From Ochrobactrum sp. BTU1 (GTDB lineage Bacteria > Pseudomonadota > Alphaproteobacteria > Rhizobiales > Rhizobiaceae), in assembly GCA_018798825.1 (NCBI GenBank), contig CP076357.1, positions 372,001 through 436,000 on the forward strand: a stretch of 64,000 nucleotides of DNA. Direction: 5' to 3'. Of this stretch, positions 17,828-25,136 are shown one piece after another. A program made the translations under genes and the position numbers. Position 1 is the stretch's first letter; every line of letters starts with the position of its first letter. The notes below the pieces were generated by a model. The model had not been told where the DNA came from. It was given only the letters and a program-made list of their open reading frames with translations, and did no database searches.

Positions 17828-18480
17828 TTGACCTGCTTTCCTTGGCCCAGCTGGAGCGTCCAATCAATATCCTCTGTATCGGCGCCCACTCGGACGATAT
17901 TGAGATCGGTTGCGGGGGAACACTTCTGAAACTGTTGGCAACGTCACTTCCAATCCACATAGATTGGTGTGTTCTTGCCGGTGATGCCACAAGGCGAGGT
18001 GAAGCAGAAGCCTCTGCTCGTGACTATTTGCAGAATGTCGAGACACCTTCCGTCCATCTCATGGATTTCGAAGATAGCTATTTTCCGGCCCATGCACGTG
18101 AGATCAAAGAGTGGTTGCTTGAATGCAGAGAAATACATCGACCGGATATTGTCTTCACGCATAACCGTTTTGACGCGCATCAGGATCACCGGACTGTGCG
18201 AGAGCTGACATGGAACGTTTTCCGTGATCAGCTCATTTTGGAATATGAGATCCCTAAATGGGATGGTGACCTCGGTCAGCCGAATAGCTACGTAGCCTTA
18301 CCAGCCCCAATCCTTGAGCGGAAACTTGCATTATTGATTAAGCATTTTGGAACCCAACGGTCCAAAGACTGGTTCGATGAAGAAACGTTTCGAGGAATTG
18401 CACGCCTCCGCGGCATGGAATGTCGAGCGGATGAAGGATATGCCGAAGCATTCTATGCGCCGAAACTGCGTATTTTCTAG
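17824..18480 (+). CDS. PIG-L / LmbE family N-deacetylase
   Basis: A 218-residue zinc deacetylase. The metal-binding AHSDDIEIGCGGT (residues 21-33) supplies His and two Asp; a second site RFDAHQDHRTVREL supplies the third metal histidine. Family members remove acyl groups from N-acetylglucosaminyl groups or related amides. Its ATG overlaps the stop of the nucleotidyltransferase gene. In this module it may act with the DUF4910 protein on an acylamino sugar. It has no signal peptide, so a nucleotide-sugar or lipid-linked intermediate on the cytoplasmic side is the likely substrate. It is the last gene of the polysaccharide region; the next gene runs the other way. Confidence 0.88.
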   Translation: MIDLLSLAQLERPINILCIGAHSDDIEIGCGGTLLKLLATSLPIHIDWCVLAGDATRRGEAEASARDYLQNVETPSVHLMDFEDSYFPAHAREIKEWLLECREIHRPDIVFTHNRFDAHQDHRTVRELTWNVFRDQLILEYEIPKWDGDLGQPNSYVALPAPILERKLALLIKHFGTQRSKDWFDEETFRGIARLRGMECRADEGYAEAFYAPKLRIF

Positions 18481-18518
18481 GCGTTGAGCTTCTGCATTGG
18501 GTGCGTTCGAGAGCGAAA

Positions 18519-19718
18519 TTACTCTGCGAATTGATCGGACTTGCAACGATTGAAAATCATTCTACCAATTGGAATGGCTGAAGTCGCAGCCGGTGAAGGC
18601 GCATTGCATACATGCAGAGTCCTCTTGGTCTGCAGGAACTTAAAGTCGTGAATCAATTGGCCGGAGCGGGACACCGCTTGTGCCCTTATGCCCGTTCTGT
18701 AGGGACGCAGGTCATCCAACTGTAATGACGGGCAATATTTTCTACATTTTTCTAAGTAGCTTTTTTTGATTAGACTGTCCTTGACCTCATGCATACCTGA
18801 TGCCAGATGTTGCGATATTAGCTTCCAAAAGCCTGGAAAGCGCACAAAGGAAGCGATATCATCCAAGTTTGCTGAGAACTTCGCATAGCCTTCGCGGGAA
18901 AGTCCGAGAACAGCGTTTGGTCCCACAGTCAAACTCCCATCGATCATCGGTGTCAGGTGAATTCCAAGGAATGGCAATGCGGGATCGGGTACCGGGTAGA
19001 TCATGCGTTCTACGAGATGATTTAGCTCTTGTTTTAACGCATAATATTCGCCACGAAATGGAACGATACGAAAATCTACTTCCAGTCCTGATCTTTGAGC
19101 AAGCCGATCGGCTTGAAGTCCAGTACATGCAACTGCGTAGCGGCTTTCCCATATACTTTGGTCGGTATGAATTCTGACACAGTCGGAACGCTCTTCAAAA
19201 GAATCCACGTGCACTCCCGTGATGAGTGTTCCGCCATTCGCCTTTATCAACTCGCCCATCGCTTTCGTCACTGCGCGATAATCAACAATCCCGCTTTGTT
19301 CGACGAGGAGTGCTTTCAACCCGGTGATTGCCGGTTCCAAGTCAGCGAGTTCGTCTTTATCAATCATCCTGCAACTGATTTCGTTGATAGCCGCATTCGC
19401 ACTCAAAGCCTCTAGCCGCTTGGTCTCGTCTGAAGTGGTGGCGACTACGAGTTTGCCGGGTGTACGATATGCAACATTGTTTTCTTCACAAAATTGCTTC
19501 GTGGCACGCTCGCCTACACGACACAATTCAGCTTTTAGACTGCCAGGTTGATAGTAGATTCCCGCGTGGATAACGCCGCTATTGTGTCCAGTTTGATGAA
19601 AGGCAAGGCTGTCTTCTTTTTCAATAAGAAGAATTCGGGCGTCAGGTTGGCCCTTGGATACAGCCATGGCAGTTGCCAGACCGACAATGCCTCCTCCAAC
19701 GATGCAATAATCAAACAT
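18519..19718 (-). CDS. lhgO: L-2-hydroxyglutarate oxidase
   Basis: A 399-residue FAD oxidoreductase of the DAO fold. It begins FDYCIVGGGIVGLATAMA (dinucleotide site) and shows the LhgO pattern HQTGHNSGVIHAGIYY plus SLKAELCRVGER, and the C-terminal PSPAATSAIPIGRMI. The enzyme oxidises L-2-hydroxyglutarate, made by side reactions of dehydrogenases, to 2-oxoglutarate, passing electrons to the quinone pool. The ATG at 19718 starts directly before the Rossmann strand; 16 extra in-frame residues upstream look non-coding. It is monocistronic, convergent with the polysaccharide module. Family identification is firm. Confidence 0.88.
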   Translation of the reverse strand: MFDYCIVGGGIVGLATAMAVSKGQPDARILLIEKEDSLAFHQTGHNSGVIHAGIYYQPGSLKAELCRVGERATKQFCEENNVAYRTPGKLVVATTSDETKRLEALSANAAINEISCRMIDKDELADLEPAITGLKALLVEQSGIVDYRAVTKAMGELIKANGGTLITGVHVDSFEERSDCVRIHTDQSIWESRYAVACTGLQADRLAQRSGLEVDFRIVPFRGEYYALKQELNHLVERMIYPVPDPALPFLGIHLTPMIDGSLTVGPNAVLGLSREGYAKFSANLDDIASFVRFPGFWKLISQHLASGMHEVKDSLIKKSYLEKCRKYCPSLQLDDLRPYRTGIRAQAVSRSGQLIHDFKFLQTKRTLHVCNAPSPAATSAIPIGRMIFNRCKSDQFAE

Positions 19719-19918
19719 GGTGCAGCTCACTGATCGTCGTTTCGCTCCTAAGCAGATTAATCGCATGCAGAAATCGCAGGGTCAATCAACCTTTATGTTG
19801 CTCGTCTGAACTAAAGTTTTATGCTTGGAATGGAGTGGAAAGATTCCTTTCGCCAAATGCTGATTTCGAAATGTTGTTGGCTGATGAATTTTTAGGAGAA
19901 GGATGAAATGATTCCGAG

Positions 19919-20818
19919 ATGGTAGGACCCCGAAGTGAGCTTTCCGATCTTGCTGTCTTTCTGCTTATCGTTCGGTACCGAAGCTTTCGCAAAGCCGCCG
20001 ATCAGCTCGACTTGTCAGTTTCGGCTCTTAGTCATCGGATGAAGGCGCTGGAATCCCGACTTGGTGTGCGTCTGCTAAATCGGACTAGTCGTAGTGTTGC
20101 TCCGACTGCTGCAGGCTCTATACTTGCTGAAAAAGTTGCTGCAGGACTTGAGATTATCAATAGTGGTATCGACGAATTGCAAGGCCAATTCAGCGGCATC
20201 GCTGGTAGAGTACGAATTAACGTTCTAAAGGATGCTGTGCCACTGCTGCTGCAAGAGGTGTTGCCGATCTTCATCGAGCGTTATCCGAGTATCGAATTGG
20301 AAATTGCTGCTGACGACAATTTTCTTGATGTCACTGCAGAAGGGTTTGATGCCGGTCTCAGATATGCCGGTTCAATACCTGAAGATATGATTGCCGTGCC
20401 GGTCAGCGCTCCCTTAAATTGGGTTGCAGTTGCATCACCATCTTATCTGGAGCGGGCAGGGAGCCCAGTACATCCCACCGATTTGTTGAAACACAATTGT
20501 ATCCGAATACGCACTGGTCGAGGGCAAATTTTCCATTGGGAATTTGATCGTGGGGACGAACACCTCCAGCTTGATGTTCCTGGCTCGCTGATTTCGGGTT
20601 CAACGGATGTTTCAATGGCTGCAGCTCTATCAGGCACAGGGGTCGCCTACTGTCTGGAAAAACTCGCTGAACCATATGTTGAAGCCGGTCGGTTACAGAT
20701 TTTGCTACAGGAATGGGCTTCTCCTGGCCCGCCGCTGGCATTCTATTACTCAAGTCGACGGCAAGTTCCCTTCGGTTTGCAAATGCTGATTAAAACAATT
20801 CGAGAATTCCAGCAGTGA
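19919..20818 (+). CDS. LysR family transcriptional regulator
   Basis: A 299-residue LysR regulator: winged helix at residues 5-65 (LAVFLLIVRYRSFRKAADQLDLSVSALSHR) and an effector domain with a typical R.NV.....LL..VLP.F..RYP pattern from residue 95. The only usable start in frame is the ATG at 19919 because an in-frame TGA lies 15 bp upstream. A good ribosome site (AGGAGAAGG, 19894-19902) sits nearer two short out-of-frame ATG frames (19903, 19908). It is 128 bp upstream of, and co-oriented with, the aldo/keto reductase gene, its likely target. The inducer is unknown. Confidence 0.88.
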   Translation: MVGPRSELSDLAVFLLIVRYRSFRKAADQLDLSVSALSHRMKALESRLGVRLLNRTSRSVAPTAAGSILAEKVAAGLEIINSGIDELQGQFSGIAGRVRINVLKDAVPLLLQEVLPIFIERYPSIELEIAADDNFLDVTAEGFDAGLRYAGSIPEDMIAVPVSAPLNWVAVASPSYLERAGSPVHPTDLLKHNCIRIRTGRGQIFHWEFDRGDEHLQLDVPGSLISGSTDVSMAAALSGTGVAYCLEKLAEPYVEAGRLQILLQEWASPGPPLAFYYSSRRQVPFGLQMLIKTIREFQQ

Positions 20819-20894
20819 CAATGTTGAGATAAACTAAATGATCCGTTGATCCTGGCTGTGTTGATTCAACTAAGCCGACGCCTTAACGAAGAGT

Positions 20895-20930
20895 CTGAAA
20901 CCGAGTTTTCCAGTTTCAGCCCAGTTTCAG
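20895..20930 (+). promoter_or_regulatory. Inverted and direct repeats upstream of the aldo/keto reductase (possible LysR site)
   Basis: CTGAAAC at 20895-20901 is matched by GTTTCAG at 20913-20919, and GTTTCAG is repeated at 20924-20930. The first pair gives a TGAAAC-N11-GTTTCA dyad, the shape of LysR-type sites, 17-50 bp before the reductase ATG. Ownership by the neighbouring LysR is inferred. Confidence 0.45.
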
Positions 20931-20946
20931 CTATGATGGAGACGAT

Positions 20947-21972
20947 ATGTATATTCCCAGCGTCGACCGCTACGAAGGTGTCGATTACCGCCGCACTGGC
21001 CGTTCTGGCTTGCTCTTGCCACCCATCTCCCTAGGGTTATGGCAGAATTTCGGAGGAGCCGACGTGTTCGAAACCGGGCGCGCAATCCTTCGCCGTGCAT
21101 TTGATCGCGGTGTGACACATTTTGATCTCGCAAACAATTACGGGCCGCCCTATGGCTCGGCCGAAGAAAACTTCGGTGTTGTTCTTAAAAAAGATTTTCG
21201 CCACCATCGCGACGAACTTGTCATTTCTACGAAAGCAGGTTGGGATATGTGGCCCGGACCTTACGGTTCAGGGGGGTCGCGAAAACACGTACTTGCGTCC
21301 TTAGATCAAAGCCTTGGCCGGATGGGGTTGGATTACGTTGATATCTTTTATTCGCATCGGCCGACAGCGGATGTCCCTCTGGAGGAAACAGTGGGGGCCT
21401 TGGTCCAGGCCGTGCGCCAAGGAAAGGCGCTTTACGTGGGTGTCTCTTCTTATAATCCAGAACGTACCCGAGAAATTGAATCCCACCTGAAGGCCGAGGG
21501 GATTCCACTTTTGATCCATCAGCCATCGTACTCGATGCTCAACCGCTGGATCGAAGACGAGCTTCTTTCGACACTTTCGGATCTGGGTACGGGCTGTATT
21601 GCTTTTTCTCCTTTGGCACAGGGACTTTTAACGTCCAAGTATCTCGCTGGAGTTCCAGATGATGCACGCGTGTCGAAAGGCGGTTCCTTCAATGAGCGTT
21701 TGTTGAGTGCAGACAACCTGACACGGGTACGAGCATTGGATGCTCTTGCGAAAAATCGCGGCCAATCGCTCGCTCAAATGGCGATTGCCTGGGTTCTTCG
21801 TGATCATCGCGTAACTTCGGCACTTATTGGCGCACGTACCATCGCGCAGCTTGACGACTCGCTCGATGCGTTGAAAAATCTGAACTTTAGTTCCGATGAA
21901 CTTCGGGAAATTGACGCTCACGCCGGGGAGGGAAGCATTGATCTTTGGCGTAACGTGATGCAGCAGAACTAG
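20947..21972 (+). CDS. Aldo/keto reductase, L-glyceraldehyde-3-phosphate reductase-like (YghZ family)
   Basis: A 341-residue (beta/alpha)8 reductase. YRRTGRSGLLLPPISLGLWQNFG and FDLANNYGPPYGSAEENFG closely follow the E. coli YghZ/Gpr pattern; the catalytic Asp, Tyr, Lys (in STKAGW) and His (in YSHRP) are all visible. SPLAQGLLTSKYL and ALIGARTIAQLDDSLDAL are the NADPH-side blocks. Relatives reduce methylglyoxal or L-glyceraldehyde 3-phosphate. A GGAGA site precedes the ATG. The gene ends at a strong terminator and follows a LysR gene that likely controls it. Physiological substrate not certain. Confidence 0.88.
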   Translation: MYIPSVDRYEGVDYRRTGRSGLLLPPISLGLWQNFGGADVFETGRAILRRAFDRGVTHFDLANNYGPPYGSAEENFGVVLKKDFRHHRDELVISTKAGWDMWPGPYGSGGSRKHVLASLDQSLGRMGLDYVDIFYSHRPTADVPLEETVGALVQAVRQGKALYVGVSSYNPERTREIESHLKAEGIPLLIHQPSYSMLNRWIEDELLSTLSDLGTGCIAFSPLAQGLLTSKYLAGVPDDARVSKGGSFNERLLSADNLTRVRALDALAKNRGQSLAQMAIAWVLRDHRVTSALIGARTIAQLDDSLDALKNLNFSSDELREIDAHAGEGSIDLWRNVMQQN

Positions 21973-21979
21973 TAATAGT

Positions 21980-22012
21980 CCCCTTGAACGGAAAGGTTCA
22001 AGGGGATTTTTT
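21980..22012 (+). terminator. Rho-independent terminator after the aldo/keto reductase
   Basis: CCCCTTGAAC (21980-21989) and GTTCAAGGGG (21996-22005) form a perfect 10-bp stem with a six-base loop, followed by A and six T. The T tract exists only on the plus strand, so it serves the reductase gene rather than the convergent cfa gene. Confidence 0.92.
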
Positions 22013-22032
22013 CGCCGCGTATTCTTAATTCA

Positions 22033-23313
22033 TCAAAGTTGCGGAAAATCGTTATAAATATCAGCGCGGGTTTGCGGAACAGCTGAGATTCCACGTTTGC
22101 GTTTAGAGGCCAGAGTTTGATTGATCTGGACGGTCCCTCTCTCAAACGCCAATGCGCATCCCGCTAAATATAAAACCCATAAACGCGCCTTTGCGAAGCC
22201 TACCTCCTGGACAGCCTTATCAAAATTGCTATAGAGGCGCTCACACCAGAGTCGGCAGGTTCGTCCATAATGTTCGCGTAAATTCTCCACATCATGCACT
22301 TCAAAACCGTGGCCTTCGAGATTTTCAACGGTCATTCCCAAATGGTCGAGTTCACCGCCAGGGAAAATGTACTTCACGAGAGCCAGATGCTCAGCACTCT
22401 TATGTCTAAAGGCTTTCTTACTCTTTTTCATACGTCTGGTGATGGCGTGATGCATGTAAAGACCACCTGGACGCAAAAGCCGATTGACGGCGTTAAAATA
22501 TGTCTCGTAATTCTCGATACCCACGTGTTCGAACATTCCGACCGATGAAATTTTATCAAACTGATCATCAAGTTCAGCGTAAGATTTGACATGGATCGTG
22601 ATTTTTTCCTCCAGTCCTGCGGCTTTGATCCTTTCTCGTGCGAGCGCAGTCTGTGCTTCAGATAGCGAAACGCCAGTTCCAGTTACGCCGAAATTTTGAA
22701 CTGCATAGATCAGAAGAGCGCCCCATCCACAGCCGATGTCTAAAAGACGGTCACCAGGCTGCAGACGAAGCTTACGACAAATCAATTCGAGTTTATCTTT
22801 TTGTGCCTGATCGATACTATTTTCCCAGCTCGTAAAGTATCCACAGGTGTAAACCATCCGCTCATCGAGGAACAGTTTATAAAATTCGTTAGAAACATCA
22901 TAATGATGTGTGATGGCTTCCTTGTTGGAGCCGCTCACAAAGGGAGCCTTTCCGTCGACCGCTGACCGGGCAGACTGTTTGCCTGCGAAAATTAGCGCGG
23001 GGAGATCTTTAAAAATTTGCCATTTCGGTAACTCTTTTATCCGCTGCTTGAGTTTTCCGTCGATTTTGGCGTTTGCAAGATCAAAGATTGTGCCGTTCTT
23101 GATGTCGACACGACCTGAGACCCAAATGTCAATTAATGAATCGTAATTGGGTTTGAGGATTAGCTGGCGGACGATTGTTGGATCATTGATGACGAGTATA
23201 GCGCCATCAAAATTGCCGATGCGGGTACCGTCCCAAAGCTCCACATCAAACTGGGGACGAATTGTTTCAATTACTGTTCGTATGATACGCACCGACTTAG
23301 ATTCAACAGTCAT
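22033..23313 (-). CDS. cfa: Cyclopropane-fatty-acyl-phospholipid synthase
   Basis: A 426-residue SAM enzyme. An N-terminal lipid-binding part (residues 1-110) precedes the hallmark HHYDVSNEFYKLFLDERMVYTCGYF and the SAM motif LLDIGCGWGALLIY; FDKISSVGMFEHVGIENYETYF and FPGGELDHLGMTVENLE follow in family order. The enzyme adds a methylene bridge across double bonds of membrane phospholipid acyl chains, usually in stationary phase or acid stress. Length is slightly above the E. coli enzyme (382). It is alone, convergent with the reductase gene. The ATG at 23313 is the only good start. Confidence 0.92.
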   Translation of the reverse strand: MTVESKSVRIIRTVIETIRPQFDVELWDGTRIGNFDGAILVINDPTIVRQLILKPNYDSLIDIWVSGRVDIKNGTIFDLANAKIDGKLKQRIKELPKWQIFKDLPALIFAGKQSARSAVDGKAPFVSGSNKEAITHHYDVSNEFYKLFLDERMVYTCGYFTSWENSIDQAQKDKLELICRKLRLQPGDRLLDIGCGWGALLIYAVQNFGVTGTGVSLSEAQTALARERIKAAGLEEKITIHVKSYAELDDQFDKISSVGMFEHVGIENYETYFNAVNRLLRPGGLYMHHAITRRMKKSKKAFRHKSAEHLALVKYIFPGGELDHLGMTVENLEGHGFEVHDVENLREHYGRTCRLWCERLYSNFDKAVQEVGFAKARLWVLYLAGCALAFERGTVQINQTLASKRKRGISAVPQTRADIYNDFPQL

Positions 23314-23502
23314 TCAACGCCTCTCAAATCCGCAGCCCAGAGCTTAGCGAATTATACCATTTGATTTATTCCTCCGATGAATTGTTATTATGTTTTTCAA
23401 CAGTTGCAATGAGGTCCTGCCAACATTGTCTCAATACTGAGCGCAATAGGGCAATATTTATCTCAACTCTTCGCGATTTCTGCAATCAAAGGGACGACAT
23501 TC

Positions 23503-24405
23503 TCAATTCTGGACGAGGGAGCGTTTTGCGGCTTCCACGATCGTTTTTGTGAGACTGGAAAGGCCGTCTGCAGCGAGCCTGTTGACCTGCCAAAATAAAG
23601 GTATGTCAAGGTTTTGTCCTGGAACCAGGTCTACAAGGCGCCCTGCTTCGATATGCTCTTTAGCGAGGTGTATTGGATTCATACCCCATCCCATCCCTGT
23701 AACGCTTGCCTCCACGAAACCATGCGTTGAAGGCAGCCAATGTTCAGGAACATTGATATTGACGCCAAGAATTTGGTTTATCCAGTTCAACTGTAAGCGG
23801 TCTTTTTGATTGAAGGTAAGGGATGGGGCTTTGGCGAGAGCATCCGCTGTGACACCATTGCTAAAGTAACGGGCCACGAAGCTTGGACTTGCAGTCGCGT
23901 GGTAACGAAGTGCGCCTAGGCTGAACTGACGGCACCCGGGGACAGGCTTCCCGGCACTCGTAACCGCTGCAACGACCTTCCCCTGCTTGAGCCATTCAGC
24001 GGTCGAATCCTGATCATCGAGCGCAAACCTGATCAGATAGTCACTTGATCGCGTGAATTCGCCAGCCGCTGCGAGGAACCAGGTGGCTAGGCTATCAGCG
24101 TTGGTGGCTATATGTAACGTAACACGTTGCTGGACTTGTTCACCAAGCGCAAGAGACGGCAGACTTTTGAGGAGATCAGATTCCAGTATACCTACCTGCT
24201 CCATGTGCCGGCAGAGCAACAAGCCTTTCTCTGTGGCCTGGCATGGCGATCCCCGTACAACCAATGTGGTACCGAGGCGTTCTTCAAGGTGTTTTATCCT
24301 CTGCGAAACCGCCGAGGGGGTAACATTGAGTATCGCCGCAGCGCGTTCAAAACTTCCCGATTGAACGACTGTCTGCAAAACCTTCAAGGCAAAATAGTCT
24401 AACAT
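23503..24405 (-). CDS. argP: ArgP/LysG-type LysR regulator
   Basis: A 300-residue LysR regulator with the ArgP-type N-terminus LDYFALKVLQTVVQSGSFERAAAILNVTPSAVSQRIKHLEERLGT and the effector domain pattern VPGCRQFSLGALRYHATASPSFVARYF typical of ArgP/IciA. ArgP senses lysine or arginine and activates the exporter gene. It is divergent from a lysE/argO homologue across 96 bp that contain nested inverted repeats. This arrangement matches the known regulator-exporter pairs of E. coli and Corynebacterium. Confidence is high from both motif and context. Confidence 0.9.
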   Translation of the reverse strand: MLDYFALKVLQTVVQSGSFERAAAILNVTPSAVSQRIKHLEERLGTTLVVRGSPCQATEKGLLLCRHMEQVGILESDLLKSLPSLALGEQVQQRVTLHIATNADSLATWFLAAAGEFTRSSDYLIRFALDDQDSTAEWLKQGKVVAAVTSAGKPVPGCRQFSLGALRYHATASPSFVARYFSNGVTADALAKAPSLTFNQKDRLQLNWINQILGVNINVPEHWLPSTHGFVEASVTGMGWGMNPIHLAKEHIEAGRLVDLVPGQNLDIPLFWQVNRLAADGLSSLTKTIVEAAKRSLVQN

Positions 24406-24408
24406 GGA

Positions 24409-24450
24409 TTAGCCAATCTTATTTGAGATAAGAATATTTAATTAGGCTAA
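24409..24450. promoter_or_regulatory. Nested inverted repeats between argP and lysE
   Basis: TTAGCC (24409-24414) and GGCTAA (24445-24450) frame an inner CTTAT-N5-ATAAG (24418-24432). The AT-rich dyad between divergent regulator and exporter genes is the expected position of the ArgP site. Function is inferred from position. Confidence 0.55.
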
Positions 24451-24501
24451 ATTCATGAAGCCGTCTATTCCAGGACGAAACTGTTCGACAAGGCGCCAAA
24501 C

Positions 24502-25110
24502 ATGAACTTTGCTACTTACGTAACCGGTATGACGGTGGGACTTAGCCTGATTGTAGCGATTGGAGCGCAGAACGCTTTCGTCCTGCGGCAAGGTATCCGT
24601 AAGGAATATGTTTTCTCTGTTGTCGTGGCCTGCGCACTTTCAGATGCAATTCTAATTGTGATTGGCGTCACGAGTTTTCAAAAAGTAATTGAAATTTCGC
24701 CGTGGCTTGATCCGGTAATGCGATATGGAGGAGCAGCATTTCTCTTCTGGTATGGTTGCAAAAGCCTCTTTTCCGCCTGGAAATCGACTGGAGCGTTGGA
24801 AATTGCGAATGGAACCACCGCAAGTTTCGTAAAAACGATGGCGATGTGCCTCGCGCTCACTTGGCTCAACCCTCATGTCTACCTTGACACGGTAGTGCTT
24901 TTGGGCACAATTTCGACACGGTTTCCAAGTGATCAGTTCGAATTTGCCGCAGGCGCGGTCACGGGTTCGTTCCTATTTTTCTTTACACTGGGCTACGGCG
25001 CCAGATGGTTGCGGCCAATTTTCAGTCGGCCTGCACCGTGGCGAATTCTGGAAGCAGTGATTGCAATTATCATGTGGCTGATAGCTTTTAAGTTACTACG
25101 CGGCTTGTAA
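24502..25110 (+). CDS. LysE/ArgO-type basic amino acid exporter
   Basis: A 202-residue inner-membrane protein with five to six hydrophobic segments. LSLIVAIGAQNAFVLRQGIRKE is the LysE family signature and MCLALTWLNPHVYLDTVVLLG is the second conserved block, shared with ArgO and LysE. It exports lysine, arginine or toxic analogues. It lies divergent to an argP homologue. Length matches ArgO (211) and LysE (233). Whether arginine or lysine is the main substrate cannot be told. Confidence 0.92.
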   Translation: MNFATYVTGMTVGLSLIVAIGAQNAFVLRQGIRKEYVFSVVVACALSDAILIVIGVTSFQKVIEISPWLDPVMRYGGAAFLFWYGCKSLFSAWKSTGALEIANGTTASFVKTMAMCLALTWLNPHVYLDTVVLLGTISTRFPSDQFEFAAGAVTGSFLFFFTLGYGARWLRPIFSRPAPWRILEAVIAIIMWLIAFKLLRGL

Positions 25111-25136
25111 ATTCGCCAGTGATCTCCTTTCGCCCA

